From: Setomelanomma holmii
Taxonomy: Eukaryota; Ascomycota; Dothideomycetes; Pleosporales; Phaeosphaeriaceae
Assembly (NCBI GenBank): GCA_010015745.1
Contig: ML978154.1
Coordinates: forward strand, 124,001-188,000
Reading direction: 5' to 3'
Length of the DNA: 64,000 nucleotides
The position numbers and the translations under genes are program-made. The notes beneath the pieces are model-generated. The model was not told the origin of the DNA. It searched no databases and saw only the letters and a list, made by a program, of their open reading frames with translations. Shown piece after piece: positions 1 to 11,294 of the stretch. Numbering within the stretch: position 1 is the stretch's first letter; each line of letters begins with the position of its first letter.

Positions 1-178
1 TATCATTACGGTATTAGACTAAGTTGTTGTAGTGCTGTACAGTGGATATGGATTATTACTTTACCCCATCCACTTCCTGTACCTGATATCACCACATATA
101 TGTATATAGGCATGCCCGGCCGGATAATTGACTTGCACGGCCGAATAACATTTGCCTATTCCATCGTCGGGGCAGGAC

Positions 179-1677
179 TCAAACATACTCCGGAGCAACA
201 TCCGAGTCAACGGCACCAACGTAATCCGGATTCTTCCCCGCAATCATACTGTTCCAATCACTTCCTCCGCTAGAGTTGTCATCTCCACCACTTCCATACG
301 AATCGTCTTGGGCAGGATACACATTTCCCTCGCCTTTGTAGTCCTCACCATCGCCGGAATCAGGAGCATTACTACTGTAGTCAGATCCATCTTCGGGGTA
401 CAATGTACTGTCCTCGTAGCCCGAGGGTTCATGGACCAACGTGGGAGCAGTGTCGTCGTATGCAGGTGCGAGAGGAGTGTGATCGTAGGGTTGGTTGTAG
501 TCATATGGAGGAGCTGGAGCTGGCGTTTCATAGGCCGGCTCCGGTGAGTAGGCTGGTGTGGGAGTGTCGTCATAAGGTTGATTATAGTCATAGGGTGGCG
601 CAGGGGTTGGAGTCTCGTACGGTGGCTCGCTGTATGCGGGCTCGGGAGTCGTGTATGGCGGCTCACCATAGACAGAAGGCGTCTCATAAACCGGCTCTGG
701 CTCTCCATAAACCGGCGTCGGGGTGCTATAAAGCGGCTCTTCACCATAAACTGGCGTCGGAGTTCCGTAAGACGGTGGCTCATACACTGGCGTCTCATAC
801 GCTGACGCAGCATACCAGCTCTCCGTTGGCACCGCATACCCAGCATCGTACTCACTAGTACAGCTTGGGGTCGCTGTCTCAGTCACACATGGCGTTACCG
901 TGATCGTAGCTGTGACTACATAGCCTCCGCTGCCATAGCTTCCAGAGCTGAGATACTTTGCATAGGCGTCGGCAATGACGGGTTGCGAGTATTGGACCAG
1001 GCGGCAAGGGAGGTTCTCATTTGAGCACCATGTTGCGCGGTCGAATGCTCCGTCGGCGTTGCGACGCGCTTTGTAGCCATAGGAAGTAGCTTCAGTAGCT
1101 GGGACATAGATGGTAGACGTGCTGGTGTTGGTCAGATTGTGAGGAACACAAATGGGATTTTTGAAAAAGATACTTACGTGTAGTAGGTCAATGTAGTCGT
1201 GCTAGACACCGTTCTGATCCAAAGAGGTTCAGTCGGTGAATAGATCGGCTCCGTTGGTGAGTAGGGAGGTTCAGTGGGACATGGTGGCGGAGTCCAACTG
1301 TCGGTTGTTGATGGTTCAGTTGGCGAGTAAGGAGGTGGAGTGGGATAGCTGTCAGTCGTTGATGGCTCAGTTGGTGAGTATGGAGGCGGGGTGGGATAGC
1401 CGTCAGTTGTTGATGGTTCGACTGGTGTGTATGGAATCGTACTATCGCTACAAACGGTAGGCGGGAGGGTGGTAGTGATTGTAGTCGGATAGCCGGTTAC
1501 AGTGCACGTGGTGGTCGTATCGTTGGGCTTAGCATAGTCTTGACAGAATGGAATAGCAAGATCCGTGGGGAGATCTTGCAAAATGGTAAGGGCGTATCCG
1601 ACTTGTTCTTCGTCCCAATCGGCTTGTGCAACACTGCCCAGCGCAATCAGAATGGGAACAACTTTTGAGAAAAACAT
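179..1677 (-). CDS. Secreted Pro/Thr/Tyr-rich tandem-repeat protein
   Basis: Two exons (1178..1677 and 179..1121) joined across a 56-nt GT-AG intron at 1122..1177 give about 480 residues. The protein starts MFFSKVVPILIALGSVAQA, a typical cleaved signal peptide. A short region with Cys residues follows (CTVTGYPTTI, PTVCSD), then a block of near-identical repeats built on SPTEPSTTDSYPTPPPY. After the intron there is a more ordinary segment with two Cys (ATWCSNENLPCRLVQYSQ), and then a long run of PVYETP / PVYGEP / PAYSEP units. The tail is acidic and Gly/Ser-rich with many Asp-Tyr pairs. No enzymatic domain is visible. The composition suits an O-glycosylated wall or surface protein, adhesin or effector-like secreted protein; no GPI-anchor signal is evident at the C-terminus. 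Function is unknown. The gene model is well supported because both exons stay open and the junction restores frame. Confidence 0.75.
1270..1440 (-). repeat. In-frame tandem repeat of about 60 bp
   Basis: Three imperfect copies of a roughly 60-bp unit lie inside the first exon of the secreted repeat protein and encode SPTEPSTTD-x-YPTPPPY variants. Copies differ by a few substitutions and keep the reading frame, so the array can expand or contract by whole units without breaking the gene. Confidence 0.75.
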
Positions 1678-2208
1678 GATGCAAGCTGCGATGAAAACCT
1701 GAGTCAGGTTTCAAGCTGGCAAAATATTTGAGGTATATCTCCATCTTTTTCGGGCCGTTTTCGTCTTTGATACTGAGCGTGCGATAGTTCGTGGACTATC
1801 GCTTTCGGCGATCTCAAAGCGATATTCCGGATTCGAGACGAATGTTACACAAATGAGCTCACCATGTGCCGGATACAACCGAGCCAGGTACTTGGGTACT
1901 TTGTATACAGATGCATTCCTGAGTACTTAGTGCAGCGCACAGATGGATGATCGTCTCGTTCCGGCCGGAGTAGCGCACCAGCTGCACCAGGCATGGCAAA
2001 CGTTCGTGCCTGATCAAGTAAAAGCTCTCTCAGAGTCACGTTCTTGTAAGCCCCGGTGTTAGTCCACATACTTTTGTCTATAGCGACTGCGGTCGGGAAA
2101 CACTTCTGAAGACATCTAGTTCTATGTAAGACGGCAAAGTGGTGATTGTTTGTAGTTCGCAATGACTGGGCTGAGCGGGCACCAGTTGCTACGGCACCCA
2201 GTGGCTGT
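1678..2208. other. Intergenic, no gene seen
   Basis: About 530 nt lie between the start of the secreted repeat protein and the end of the glycosidase pseudogene. The only long open frame (1845..2162, minus) has no recognisable domain. The stretch probably holds the promoter of the repeat protein. Confidence 0.4.
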
Positions 2209-4627
2209 TCATGGCGCCTTCATCAGACCTTCGTGCTTGACCACCCAACTGCCGTCCTTGGGAAATCCTGGCGCATCAATATTCGAGCCCTGCCATCCCG
2301 CTACGCAATACGCAATTGCATACAAGAAGCCCGCGTTGCCTGGCATAAAGGGTGGCGGCGTGCCTCCATCACCGCCTCTGATGGCGAAGCCGGCGTTGTC
2401 GAACTTCCAGTAGTTCGTATGCAGTAAGATGGTATAACGTTATAGCGCGCTCCGGATTACCGATTCGTGCACTGTTTATGGCTAGCACTGGTCGTCCCCA
2501 ACCGCGAATTGACGCATCGTCCCAAATGTCCCAGACCTTGTTCGCAGTGCGAAGTGCAACCGTGGGATCTACAGCTGGTGTATCTGGGAGAATACCTTGC
2601 AGCATTATGAGACTTCTTAGATCGCCAGTGAGCTTTGCATCACGCCACCACGAGCTGTTCAGCCCTTCATAAACAGTGTAAAGCCCGTCGACTTGTGGTG
2701 GGAGCGCCAAATTTTCAGCAACACGCAACCACTTCTGGGGTACATCCTGATATAGTTTGCGCTTCCAGTCGGTGGCCGCATCAAGACTAAACCGCCAATA
2801 CGCCACTTCGTAGGCAAGGTTACGCGTCGAGTTTGGCGGTGTGCTTTCCGTCACTCCGTAGGTTGGCGGTCCCAAGTCCAGCTTTCCCGTCTTGTTGTCC
2901 AGTCCAGGGTAGGACGCCATATAATCGGCGGTAGCCGTCAGCACCCTATCCCACTTTTGAAGTGTTTCACGCGTAGGCTTAGCCTGATAGGCCAGTTGTG
3001 TAAGGTACATTGGGTGTGGTTGTTGCCAAAGAAGCAAAGCGTTGATGTCGCCCGGGGAGCTTACACCCGTTTCGAGTTCGGTCATTTTGGGCCATCGCGC
3101 GCCCTCCCAGCCCATCGCCTTTGCGCGGGCGAGCGCAGATGGAAGTAATATCTCGTATAGCTCCGGGAAAATGTTATCGAAGTATCTTTGCTTTTCCCAT
3201 GTTGCCCAGTGCGCGTTGTGCCAAATCAACATCTCCATGTGGAACTTGCCTGAGCCAGGTCAATGATCTCTTCTCAAACTTGATGAAATCTGTGCGACTG
3301 ACCGTACCACCCGTTATTCATCAACCCGGACTCTTGCGGTGACTGGCCCTTTGCAGCACTGTTCACACGCACATGATACTGCGACTTGATGATTCGACGC
3401 TGCAGCTCAGTTGCGTTTGGGTTGGAAGATGCCGTGAGGTCGACGAACCCACCCCCCTTCCAGTAAGCATTCCAATCCTTGACATTCTTCTCTTGTATCT
3501 TGGCTGGGAAGCTGGGAACGTGTTGCTCCGGCGAGAAATGAGCAGTAAAAGCGATCGAGGATGTATCGGTAAGTGAGTGTAAGGTGTACCGGTGCGCTGT
3601 AATCGCTGTTGATTTCGCTGGCTCGTTCCTGGAGAGCTTGAGGGGAAATTGTGTAGGCCACCGCAAGTTTACGAAATATCCTAGCTCTTGCATGTTATGT
3701 TGGATGTGTCCAGAAGTGCGGTCAACACCGTCCTGCAAGAGTACGGTAGTATGGTTCGTGGAGTGATCGTAAACACCTACGAACACCTGCGCCAGACATT
3801 AGACATGCTACGCTCACTTTGCGGCTGACGACTACTCACCTCGTACTTATACTCGGTCGTATGTATTGGCGGATACGGAAAATCCAGCTCGACCTGCAAA
3901 TCATCATTCTCCAGTAGTTCCGACGCGATACTGAATGCGACAGCGTCAGACTCAAAGTCGCCCTGCGTCACGACTTTGACGTCTTTGCCATCAACCTTAA
4001 AGGTCGACGTGATATAGCCATTCCACAACTCGAGCTCTTGCCTAGATTCTGATATCGCCGATGCGCGAGGTGTTTCGCCTTGGTATTTGAGTCCAATGCG
4101 ACCCAGGTTGACTCAATTCGGATTTGCTGTGAGCCATTGTGTCGCTTGTTTCAGCTTAGGATGGGGGATATTATAGTAGACTTCGCGTCCGTAGGTCTCC
4201 CGCATAACGCCCTTGTAGTCGGATGGAAGCTCTCTTGATAGGTCTCAGCTACAGCAGGTGGCATATTTGGACAGTACCTACCCATTGGCAGGAAGTGAGT
4301 CATTGTGCCAGGCCCAGCTTGATAGAGTGTTAAATGGCAGGAGGTTCTGCGAGTCAGTCTCGACCTTTCAATGAGAAAGCGACCATCATCAGGTACCTGC
4401 ATGCCCGTATTGTCCACGTTGAAGGCAAAATTGCCATTTCCAACTTGGAGTGGTGTCGTCTCGTTGTCAATGAGGCTTGTCCGGACGATGTTGAACTGCG
4501 ATACGATGTGCTGCCTACAATCTGTCAGCCAATGGTTCCAAAAGCATAAGGGTACTTACCTGTCGATTCTGGCACATACCACCAGAGATACTAAGATACA
4601 GCAAGCTCCGACGCGAAAGGACCGCAT
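2209..4627 (-). pseudogene. Six-hairpin glycosidase-like gene with stop and frameshift
   Basis: The gene reads from MRSFRVGACC (signal peptide) at 4627 through five introns (4515..4559, 4347..4396, 4234..4281, 3787..3839, 3250..3302) to a natural end KHEGLMKAP. Recognisable stretches are VGNGNFAFNVDNTGMQ, LPFNTLSSWAWHNDSLP, NLGRIGLKYQGETP, NNGWYGKFHMEM, GARWPKMTE, LLLWQQPHPMYL and YWKFDNAGFAIRGGDG. These fit the fungal six-hairpin (alpha/alpha barrel) glycosidase family related to GH65. Two lesions break it: an in-frame TGA at 4113..4115, between TANPN and VNLGRIG, where an Arg codon (CGA) is the likely ancestor, and a one-base shift at about 2431..2440 between PERAI and ILLHTNYWKFD. The exon sum is 2170 nt, one over a multiple of three, which confirms the shift. 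Everything else is intact, so the decay is recent or the shift is an assembly error; the stop is independent of it. Substrate unknown. Confidence 0.75.
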
Positions 4628-5466
4628 TGCGAAAGACTAATGAACCAGCCGACAGGATAGACATCACTATCAACCCTGACTGAGCGTATTTATACAAAAC
4701 GTCTCTCACATGATCCCGTGCCTTGATCATCTTACCCAGAGAAAGCTTAGCTACCCCGTGGGGTCATCCGTGTCCGGAGTAAACTCATACCGAAGAGGAA
4801 TCGACATGCTTTATCGAGGTAGCCATCTGGCTAGCGCCGAGTCATTGCCTGAACGTCCAGTACATCTTCTGGAGTAGTTTTTCCGGCTACAAGGTCCCCT
4901 ATTACAGTACCTGTACTGCATCGTGCGTTGACTCGAGCTTCGCAGCCGCTAGTGAAGCTTGGATTCGGAGAAGCTTCATCGGGTTTCGGATTATACGCTG
5001 AAGCCTGAAGTGGGTGGTGAGACCTTCGAAATCCTCATTACGAGCGGACCGCGTTATGAAGTCGTGTCACCGAGAGATGATTTGCACAATATGGTAGAGC
5101 TCTGGAGGTATGCGAGCGCTGACGTCATTCGTGTCGAGATCTGATTGAGTTACCTATCTTGGGCTCGGAAGCTCTCACCCAGTGTAGTGCCAGTGGCACT
5201 ATAACCACGCTTCGATCTTTATCATTTCCATTGGTTACTCTGACACAGTGGCTATCAAAACGAATTCCAAAACAACGTGCGCGTTGATTTCACCCACTGC
5301 ATCCTGGGATGGTTCTCGAAAATTTCGCAATCAACGAATCGTGACTGACTTAAGAAAGTTCGAGCAATGCAGTCACTACCACATCAAGCACACCGTACAC
5401 GTACCCACCTGGATCCAATTGTCGTGACTCGGCGATTGCTTCCAGGTGCATTCGTCAGTATTGTTT
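4628..5466. other. Intergenic with a possible coding remnant
   Basis: About 840 nt separate the start of the glycosidase pseudogene from the 3' end of the membrane-protein gene. One plus-strand frame at about 4959..5144 looks protein-like but has no ATG and no partner exon that I could find; it is listed separately. Nothing else is recognisable. Confidence 0.35.
4959..5144 (+). other. Possible orphan exon or gene remnant, unknown
   Basis: An open frame of 60 codons reads with protein-like composition (for example GGETFEILITSGPRYEVV and DDLHNMVELWRYASADV) and ends in TGA. It has no ATG at its start; the first usable codon is TTG, and stops lie just upstream. No family was recognised. It could be the last exon of a decayed gene or chance. 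Confidence 0.2.
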
Positions 5467-6843
5467 CTATCCACCAGTGTAAGCGAGGAGCGGCATGGCC
5501 ATTTCATCGCCTTCCGACGCTGGTATGGGGTGCAGACAACGAACGTAGTCATAATCGGCAGCCTTTCCAACCTGCATGTTTGCGATGCGGTACAAATTCG
5601 GCACGACGAGATTGATCATGCGCTCCCGTTGTGCTCTCAACGTCGTCGCTCCCTTTCTAGGATGCGCAAGATAGTTGCAGGCCACGGTGAGGAGGAGGAA
5701 GAGTAGCGTTAAGGCCGGAATTGGGATGATTGCTGGTAGCGAAAGTGCGGTGACAGAACCCACTTCCAGGACGAAATCCCCGGTTCCCTCCAGTTGCTGT
5801 CCCTTGCTGTTTAGTACCGCATACTTGAAGCCAGCCACATGACCTGTCATGGTGGAGTCGCGGAGTATGTTGCGCGATAAGAGATATGCGCCCAAGCTCA
5901 GTCGTTCCATGTCCGAGAATGTGCTACTTGTCGCTGCATCGACAGTTGAGCCAGGCGACAGACTGAAGGACATAAGCGCCGCGGCGCTCAGACTGTTTGC
6001 GATTGAGGTTATCATTGGACTGTGCAATCTGGTGAGAATGGTGATGAGACCTGGTGAAACACTTTTCACCACATTGAAAACGTTATCGCATTCGCCTCGG
6101 ACACACATTGTTGACTCTTGCCAGCAAGAGAGAACCCGTCGCTCCGCCTTGATCCAAGATGGGGTCAAGGCACTCCACGTATCGTTATCTGGCATCCTTT
6201 CTGTCAAATACATTGCATCGCTACTTTCTGAGAAAGATAGCAGATGGCCAATTTGGTATACGAGAGCAAAAGACATATTGTTCGGCAACTCGTCAATATG
6301 ATCTGGAAATAGTGCGGCCATGAAGCCGAGCTGTTCTAGAGTGGCAGCATCAACATGATGGCGTATAGATTTGTTTAAGTTCAGGCTCGCTTTTCGAAAC
6401 TATATGTGAGCTAAAATCGATCAGAGGTAAGGGTTGCTGTTGCAGTGAATGCAGTGAATCAAAAGGTAACCGCGCGAAGCAGTAAGTCAAGTGTGGAACC
6501 GCGCAGGGCAGTAAATCTGAGTATCATGTGCTCTGTATTGTTGTCTGCTCCGTTGGTGATGACCTTTTCCCAGGCCATCAGCAGCGTCTGTTTACATGAC
6601 GTATTTATGATCCAGTTCAGGTAAGGGGTGCTTGATATGATGAGGAAGCAGCATCAGATCGCCAGCACGTGGCACACGTGATGCGCTCCTCTCATAAACC
6701 GTCACAGTTGCGCTGGATGAGGTTGCGGATGCAGTACCCGTGAGAACTCGTGTGGCTTCGCAGCTAATGGACGACAGCATCTATTGGCTGGAGTGTCCCG
6801 TAACGCAGAGGTATCGACTTACGGCGCTCTTCAACTCTCCCAT
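5467..6843 (-). CDS. Hypothetical membrane protein
   Basis: The large 3' exon (5467..6399) encodes about 310 residues, from FRKASLNLNKSIRHHVD to MAMPLLAYTGG. It has one clear transmembrane segment near its end (SLPAIIPIPALTLLFLLL) followed by a basic cytoplasmic-type tail. Upstream pieces on the same strand are ISCEATRVLTGTASATSS, TVYERSASR and TLLMAWEKVITNGADNN, with a possible first exon MGELKSA at 6823..6843 and introns at 6781..6822, somewhere in 6600..6700, and at about 6400..6470. The middle junctions are uncertain: either an 89-nt intron using GTGCCA as donor or a one-base shift joins TVYERSASR to TLLMAWEK. The architecture, a long luminal part with two conserved Cys near RVLSCWQESTMCVRGEC and one C-terminal membrane pass, recurs in uncharacterised fungal proteins. 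No function can be given. Confidence 0.5.
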
Positions 6844-7244
6844 TCCAGTTGTCTGCTTTATTTTGCCTGGAAAGCTATCCTAGACCTTTGTCCTCGAGGC
6901 TAGGTGTCGAGAAGCCAATGCATGAATCTGAATCAGTGTGGACCCATTGGCAAAAGGAAATCCTCGTTGAGCACTTCAAAATTCAAGCATACGACTAATG
7001 ACTCCCATACTACCTCGAGCTAGATGGTCGGTACGCCTGATTACTGTATCAGGAAATGCATACGGCACTTTGCTTGAAGCAGACTAGTTTGCATGCGGGG
7101 ATTGTGTCATACCGAACAGCTTCTGACTCTTCGTCTCGTACTTAAATATGCTTTAGTAACTTCATATCTTCAATCAAACAATTGAAACTCAATGTGAACG
7201 TAATCGAATCTTCTGCACAGGCCAATAATCGAACCATTGCAGGC
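6844..7244. promoter_or_regulatory. Divergent intergenic region
   Basis: About 400 nt lie between the membrane-protein gene (minus) and the methyltransferase (plus). Upstream exons of the membrane protein could extend into it, but none was found. It presumably carries both promoters; no specific site was identified. Confidence 0.35.
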
Positions 7245-7971
7245 ATGTCCACTCCAAGTACATAGTGACTCTCACTAGCTTCGCATCTATCACTAATCTT
7301 TTGCAGTGCCCGAGAACCTCAAAGCCAGAGTCAAAGAGTCGTACGATGCAACAGCTCAAGAGTACGCCACTAAATTTACCAAAGCCGACGATCCCGTGAG
7401 GCTTGGCTATCTCCGTCATCTCATCGCGCGGCTCCAATACAAAGATAAAGCCAACATCCTCGAGCTCGGATGCGGCGCCGGCATACCAGCGACCAAGTTC
7501 GTCTTGCAGAACGAGAAGCCAATCATTCATGTAACTGGCAATGACATCTCGACGGCTCAGCTCAATCTCGCGCGTTCCAATCTCGCCGACTACAAAGATA
7601 GGCTGACCCTCCAGGAGGGCGATATGCTCGCACTTTCGTTTCTAGACGCCACTTTCGACGCAGTGACTGGTTTCTATAGCATTATACACTTGCCTCGCGA
7701 AGAACAGACACAAATAATGTACAAGATCGTCAAGTGGCTGAAACCTGACGGACTGTTTCTCGCAAACTTCGGGGCGAAAGAGATGCCCACGTTTGAGCAG
7801 GATCGCTGGCTGGACCACGAGAAAGGATGGATGTTCTGGAGCGGTTGGGGCGAGGAGGCGAGTTTGAAGATGGTCAAAGATGCTGGTTTGGAGGTGCTGT
7901 TGCAGGAAAAGCAGCAGGATGAAGGTGATGCCGAATTCATGTGGGTGTTGGCGAAGAAAGGTGGCCATTGA
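7245..7971 (+). CDS. Class I SAM-dependent methyltransferase
   Basis: A tiny first exon (7245..7257, MSTP plus one base) is spliced over a 49-nt intron (7258..7306) to the main exon, giving 225 residues. The splice creates the ATG-reading frame MSTPMPENLKARV. Motif I is ILELGCGAGIPATKF, with the acidic post-I residue in VTGNDIS. Motif II/III lies in LQEGDMLALSFLDATFDAV and WLKPDGLFLANFG, so this is a Rossmann-fold methyltransferase of the Methyltransf_11/25 type. The small size and lack of extra domains suit small-molecule methylation, but the substrate is unknown. It sits between a membrane-protein gene and the Zn2Cys6 regulator, tail to tail with the latter (108 nt apart). The family is certain; its membership of the nearby sugar island is not. 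Confidence 0.85.
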
Positions 7972-8079
7972 CTGTCAACCACGCTCAGCCTAAAGTACGG
8001 TAGTACCGACCAAGTCACTTCAACAGTGCTGGTATTGCGCCAAAACGGAAGATAGTCCCTCGTATAGCCAACAACGTAT

Positions 8080-10759
8080 TCATTGCCAGGGCATGAAGAA
8101 GTTGGCGTCCTCAAATGTAATTACTCTGTCCATGTCCAAGAATTGTGCGTCCATAAATGTGTCCGAAAGAGTTAGGAGAGACTGATCCTGAACACTTTGA
8201 TTGTGAGCTCCGTGTGGTTGCTGAATTTGTGGAATGTTGGATCCATGGCCTTGACCGCCATTCGAGGCCACACCGTACATGGGTTGGCCATGAGCCATAT
8301 AGCCGTTTCCGCCCTGTGATGGCCCATATTTGGCAGGGATCTGCCCACGAGGCGACATCAGCGCAGTTCCCGCGTGAACAGCAGGATGTTGCCCACTTGT
8401 GGATGGCGATGATGCCGAGGCGGCATAAGCCAATGTGGTGGAAGGTCTTCTCAATGGACTCATGGCTGATTGAGCGCTGTGGAAGCTGTTGTGTCGTGCG
8501 TGTTGCGCGATAGATGCCCTCTTGTGCATGAATGTTCGAGACGTTTGTTGAGGTGTCGCAATCGATATCGGGCTGGCATACTGCTCGGTGCCTGGTTGTC
8601 CACACGAGTGGTCATAAAGATCGAACCTGAAATTCGATTCTTGCTGGCAAGCATCTTTCAAGCGTTCGAGCTGATGAGCATAGAGCCCAGCTTGCGTTTG
8701 AAATGGGTCCTGAACAGGCTTAATTGTACTCGCGGTGCTGTTCCGATGCTTTGTCCACCGTTCCGATATATCCCATAAATTATGGGTAAGGCGATCGAAT
8801 TCGGGCCGCAGAGGTTTTTTGGTAATCTGGTGGTCGAAAAGTAGGGCCTTGGCAGCTACGAAGGCGCAAAACCCGAATTGTGCGTTAACAAAAGGTATCG
8901 GGGTGTGCTTCAAAAATTTATCGACGATGTTAGATGTCTCGATCGCTGCTAGTTCGCACGTCTGGCCGCTGCACTCTCTCGGTAGAGCTACATAATCGTT
9001 CCAGCCGATCGGGGGAAAGGCTATTGGATGATGCAGCATGATCATCGATGTGTTGTGCGTGATATGCGCCAGCGTCAAATTGGGATCCATGTCAATGACA
9101 CTTCGATCCGCTGAGATATTGGAGTCTTTCCACTTTGGTGGCAAGAAGATTTTCCAATGCACAAGCCGCAGGTCGAGTTCCTTGAAGCGCGTCAACCAAT
9201 TGACGGCATGCTCTTTGTCTTGCCAATTAATCTTTTGCTGTAAGAAGAACGTAGTAACCTGACTAAGAGACTCGGTGGCTTCGACAGCGTAAGCGAATGC
9301 ACCAAGCTTGGATGCGTCAATATAGCCATTCGCCGAATTTGGACTCGCGCCAGCTCCTAGCAGCTGTTCTGAATCTTCTTCGTTGTATTGCGCTGGAACA
9401 TTTGCAAGAGATCGACCAATTCTAGCGGCCGCCTTATTCCAAATTCCGAAGTAGGGTGTGGTTACTGATTCTTCACGAGTGAAGTAGTATCCATCGGCTG
9501 GAAGCCTCCTGTGCACATCATCGGCGGTCAAGCTGGTGTTCCAACCAGTAGTGATGCTACAAAAGCGATCGAGCAAAAAGATCACCCAGAACAGTCTGCG
9601 CCTTTCTTCTAGCTCAGTCCAGTCGTGCGAAGTCTGCACCAGGCGAACGGGCTTCATCAACGAACCATGTGAAGCTGTTGGTTCGGTGGTGAGTTGCAGG
9701 TATGCGATAGTCCTAGTAAGCATCCCAATCAATGGCCACGCCTTCTGTGGTTGCCCGTTGTTCAGCTGGCCACTGTCAGCGTTGGCATTCTAGGAAGGAG
9801 AGGCAGATGACTTACATAATCAAAGACTACGAATATCACTGCCTGAAGACTCTCAACAGTCACACTACGTATAGCTTGCGTTTCAACTATCAAGCGCGAG
9901 ATGCTGATCTGCCGTTGAATTTGATCGTCATCCAAGAAAAGTGAGGCTGCGTCCATATGTCTCAACGCAACTGCTAACAAAGCATGTAGAACAAGATCGA
10001 ATCCCTCGCTATGCAAGCCGTTTCGAATGCGCGTTTGAAGTCGCTGCTTGTGGAGGTAGGGTATCCAGTGGTGGAATGACATGCAGAAGTACTCTGCCAC
10101 TCGCGACAGAATCGGCTCATTGGGTAGGTGTTGCGAAGACTCGATGCTGTCTAGATCCAGAGGCCAGCTACCATCAAGCAAAATATCAGATTTGCGTTTC
10201 AACGGGTTGGAGTTTGGTGGGATTCCTTGCTCTTCCGCATGCTCTCTTGGAGTTGCGATTGGTTGCTGGTAGTGATAAGGTTGATCTACGACATGGTCGT
10301 GTTGTTCTACTTGGGCCGCTGGCCTCGCACGGTCTGCGGCATTGGCGGATCCGCCATTCCCAGCGTAAAGTCCATCGTTGTATTGTGGTCGCACATTTCC
10401 GGCCTCGTCCAGCAGTATTCGTTCCAGGAAAGCTGAATGTCGTCAATTATTGGCAGCATAAAACATAGTGTTAGCTTACACACGCGTCGAGTCAAAGCCT
10501 CGACAGCTCCAGGTTTGAGACCAGGTTTTTGCTTTGGTTGATACACGCAATCGGTGCCTAGATCAACCATCAGCGCGAAAGCTCCGATCAGCGATTGAAG
10601 AAATGACGAACCGAGGCGCTGACAATGCGAGCACGTAGGCGTCTCTCTAGAGCATCGCAACTTTCGTTTTTTGCAGCTGGCACAAGCCGGCTGTGCGTCC
10701 TCGGAGTCGCCAGCCTGACTCCCGTTGCCCACCGAGAAGTTCGTCCAGCCACTCGACAT
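8080..10759 (-). CDS. Zn2Cys6 transcription factor with fungal MHR domain
   Basis: Four exons with introns 10558..10611, 10433..10479 and 9766..9815 give 842 residues from MSSGWTNFSV. The binuclear zinc cluster at residues about 26-53 is C-x2-C-x6-C-x6-C-x2-C-x6-C; its last Cys is reached only after the first intron is removed (QRLG joined to TDC). A short basic and linker region follows, then the fungal-specific regulatory (MHR) region with FHHWIPYLHKQRL, NGQPQKAWPLIGMLTRT and ELEERRRLFWVIFLLDRFCS, the last being its signature. The tail is Gln/Ser/His-rich and ends ITFEDANFFMPWQ, an acidic-aromatic stretch like an activation domain. An in-frame upstream start at 10876 is possible but lacks support. 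It is divergent from the DUF2264 gene, so it may regulate the adjoining carbohydrate genes; that is inferred from position only. Confidence 0.92.
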
Positions 10760-11294
10760 CACCGCGACATGTCTGACCGTTAATGGCGTTGTGGAGCTGT
10801 GGAAGATTGCGTCCAGCGGGCAGCGTGTAAATGAGGGCCCGCGGCAGCGGCTGGAACAAGGTTCACGCGCCTCCACTTCTTCCCCGCGAGGCTAACCCAC
10901 GACTCGGCTGATCAGCCGGTTTCTTGGTCCTTGCCCTCCTTCTTGTCAATTGGCGATTGAGGCTTTACGGAGTAATTTGCGCGCCGCCCGACCGTTGTGG
11001 AATGGCGGATATACTTCCAGATGAGGATGCTGTCGCGTTGAGGGGCTTGCTATGACTGACCAGGTGTCGCGTTCAGTGGCCAGAGGGCCCAAGCGTCGAC
11101 ACGATGTCACGACAAACGCAACCTGTAAAACCGTGGAAGGACATATGATCGAGAGAGTATGCTTAGACGCCAGATGAGCGTTGGGGAGCTACAAGTATCG
11201 ATATCTCGAAAAGGAAAGCTCACAAGAGACCGGACAATTGTCAGGAAGCTTTGGGGTTCTTACCACTTAATCACCACGCCCCTGCCGAGACAAC
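10760..11294. promoter_or_regulatory. Divergent promoter, regulator and DUF2264 gene
   Basis: About 535 nt lie between the Zn2Cys6 gene and the DUF2264 gene. Such a shared region would be the natural place for autoregulation and control of the island. CGG-type half sites occur but no paired motif stood out by eye. Confidence 0.4.

Noticed and set aside
152..855. Several frames on both strands around the PVYETP repeats
   Set aside because: Shadows of the low-complexity repeat region in other frames.
1845..2162. 105-codon minus frame
   Set aside because: No recognisable motif and adjacent to the 3' end of a pseudogene; probably chance.
6592..6780. Frameshift in the hypothetical membrane protein
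   Set aside because: An alternative 89-nt intron restores frame equally well, so a lesion is not claimed.
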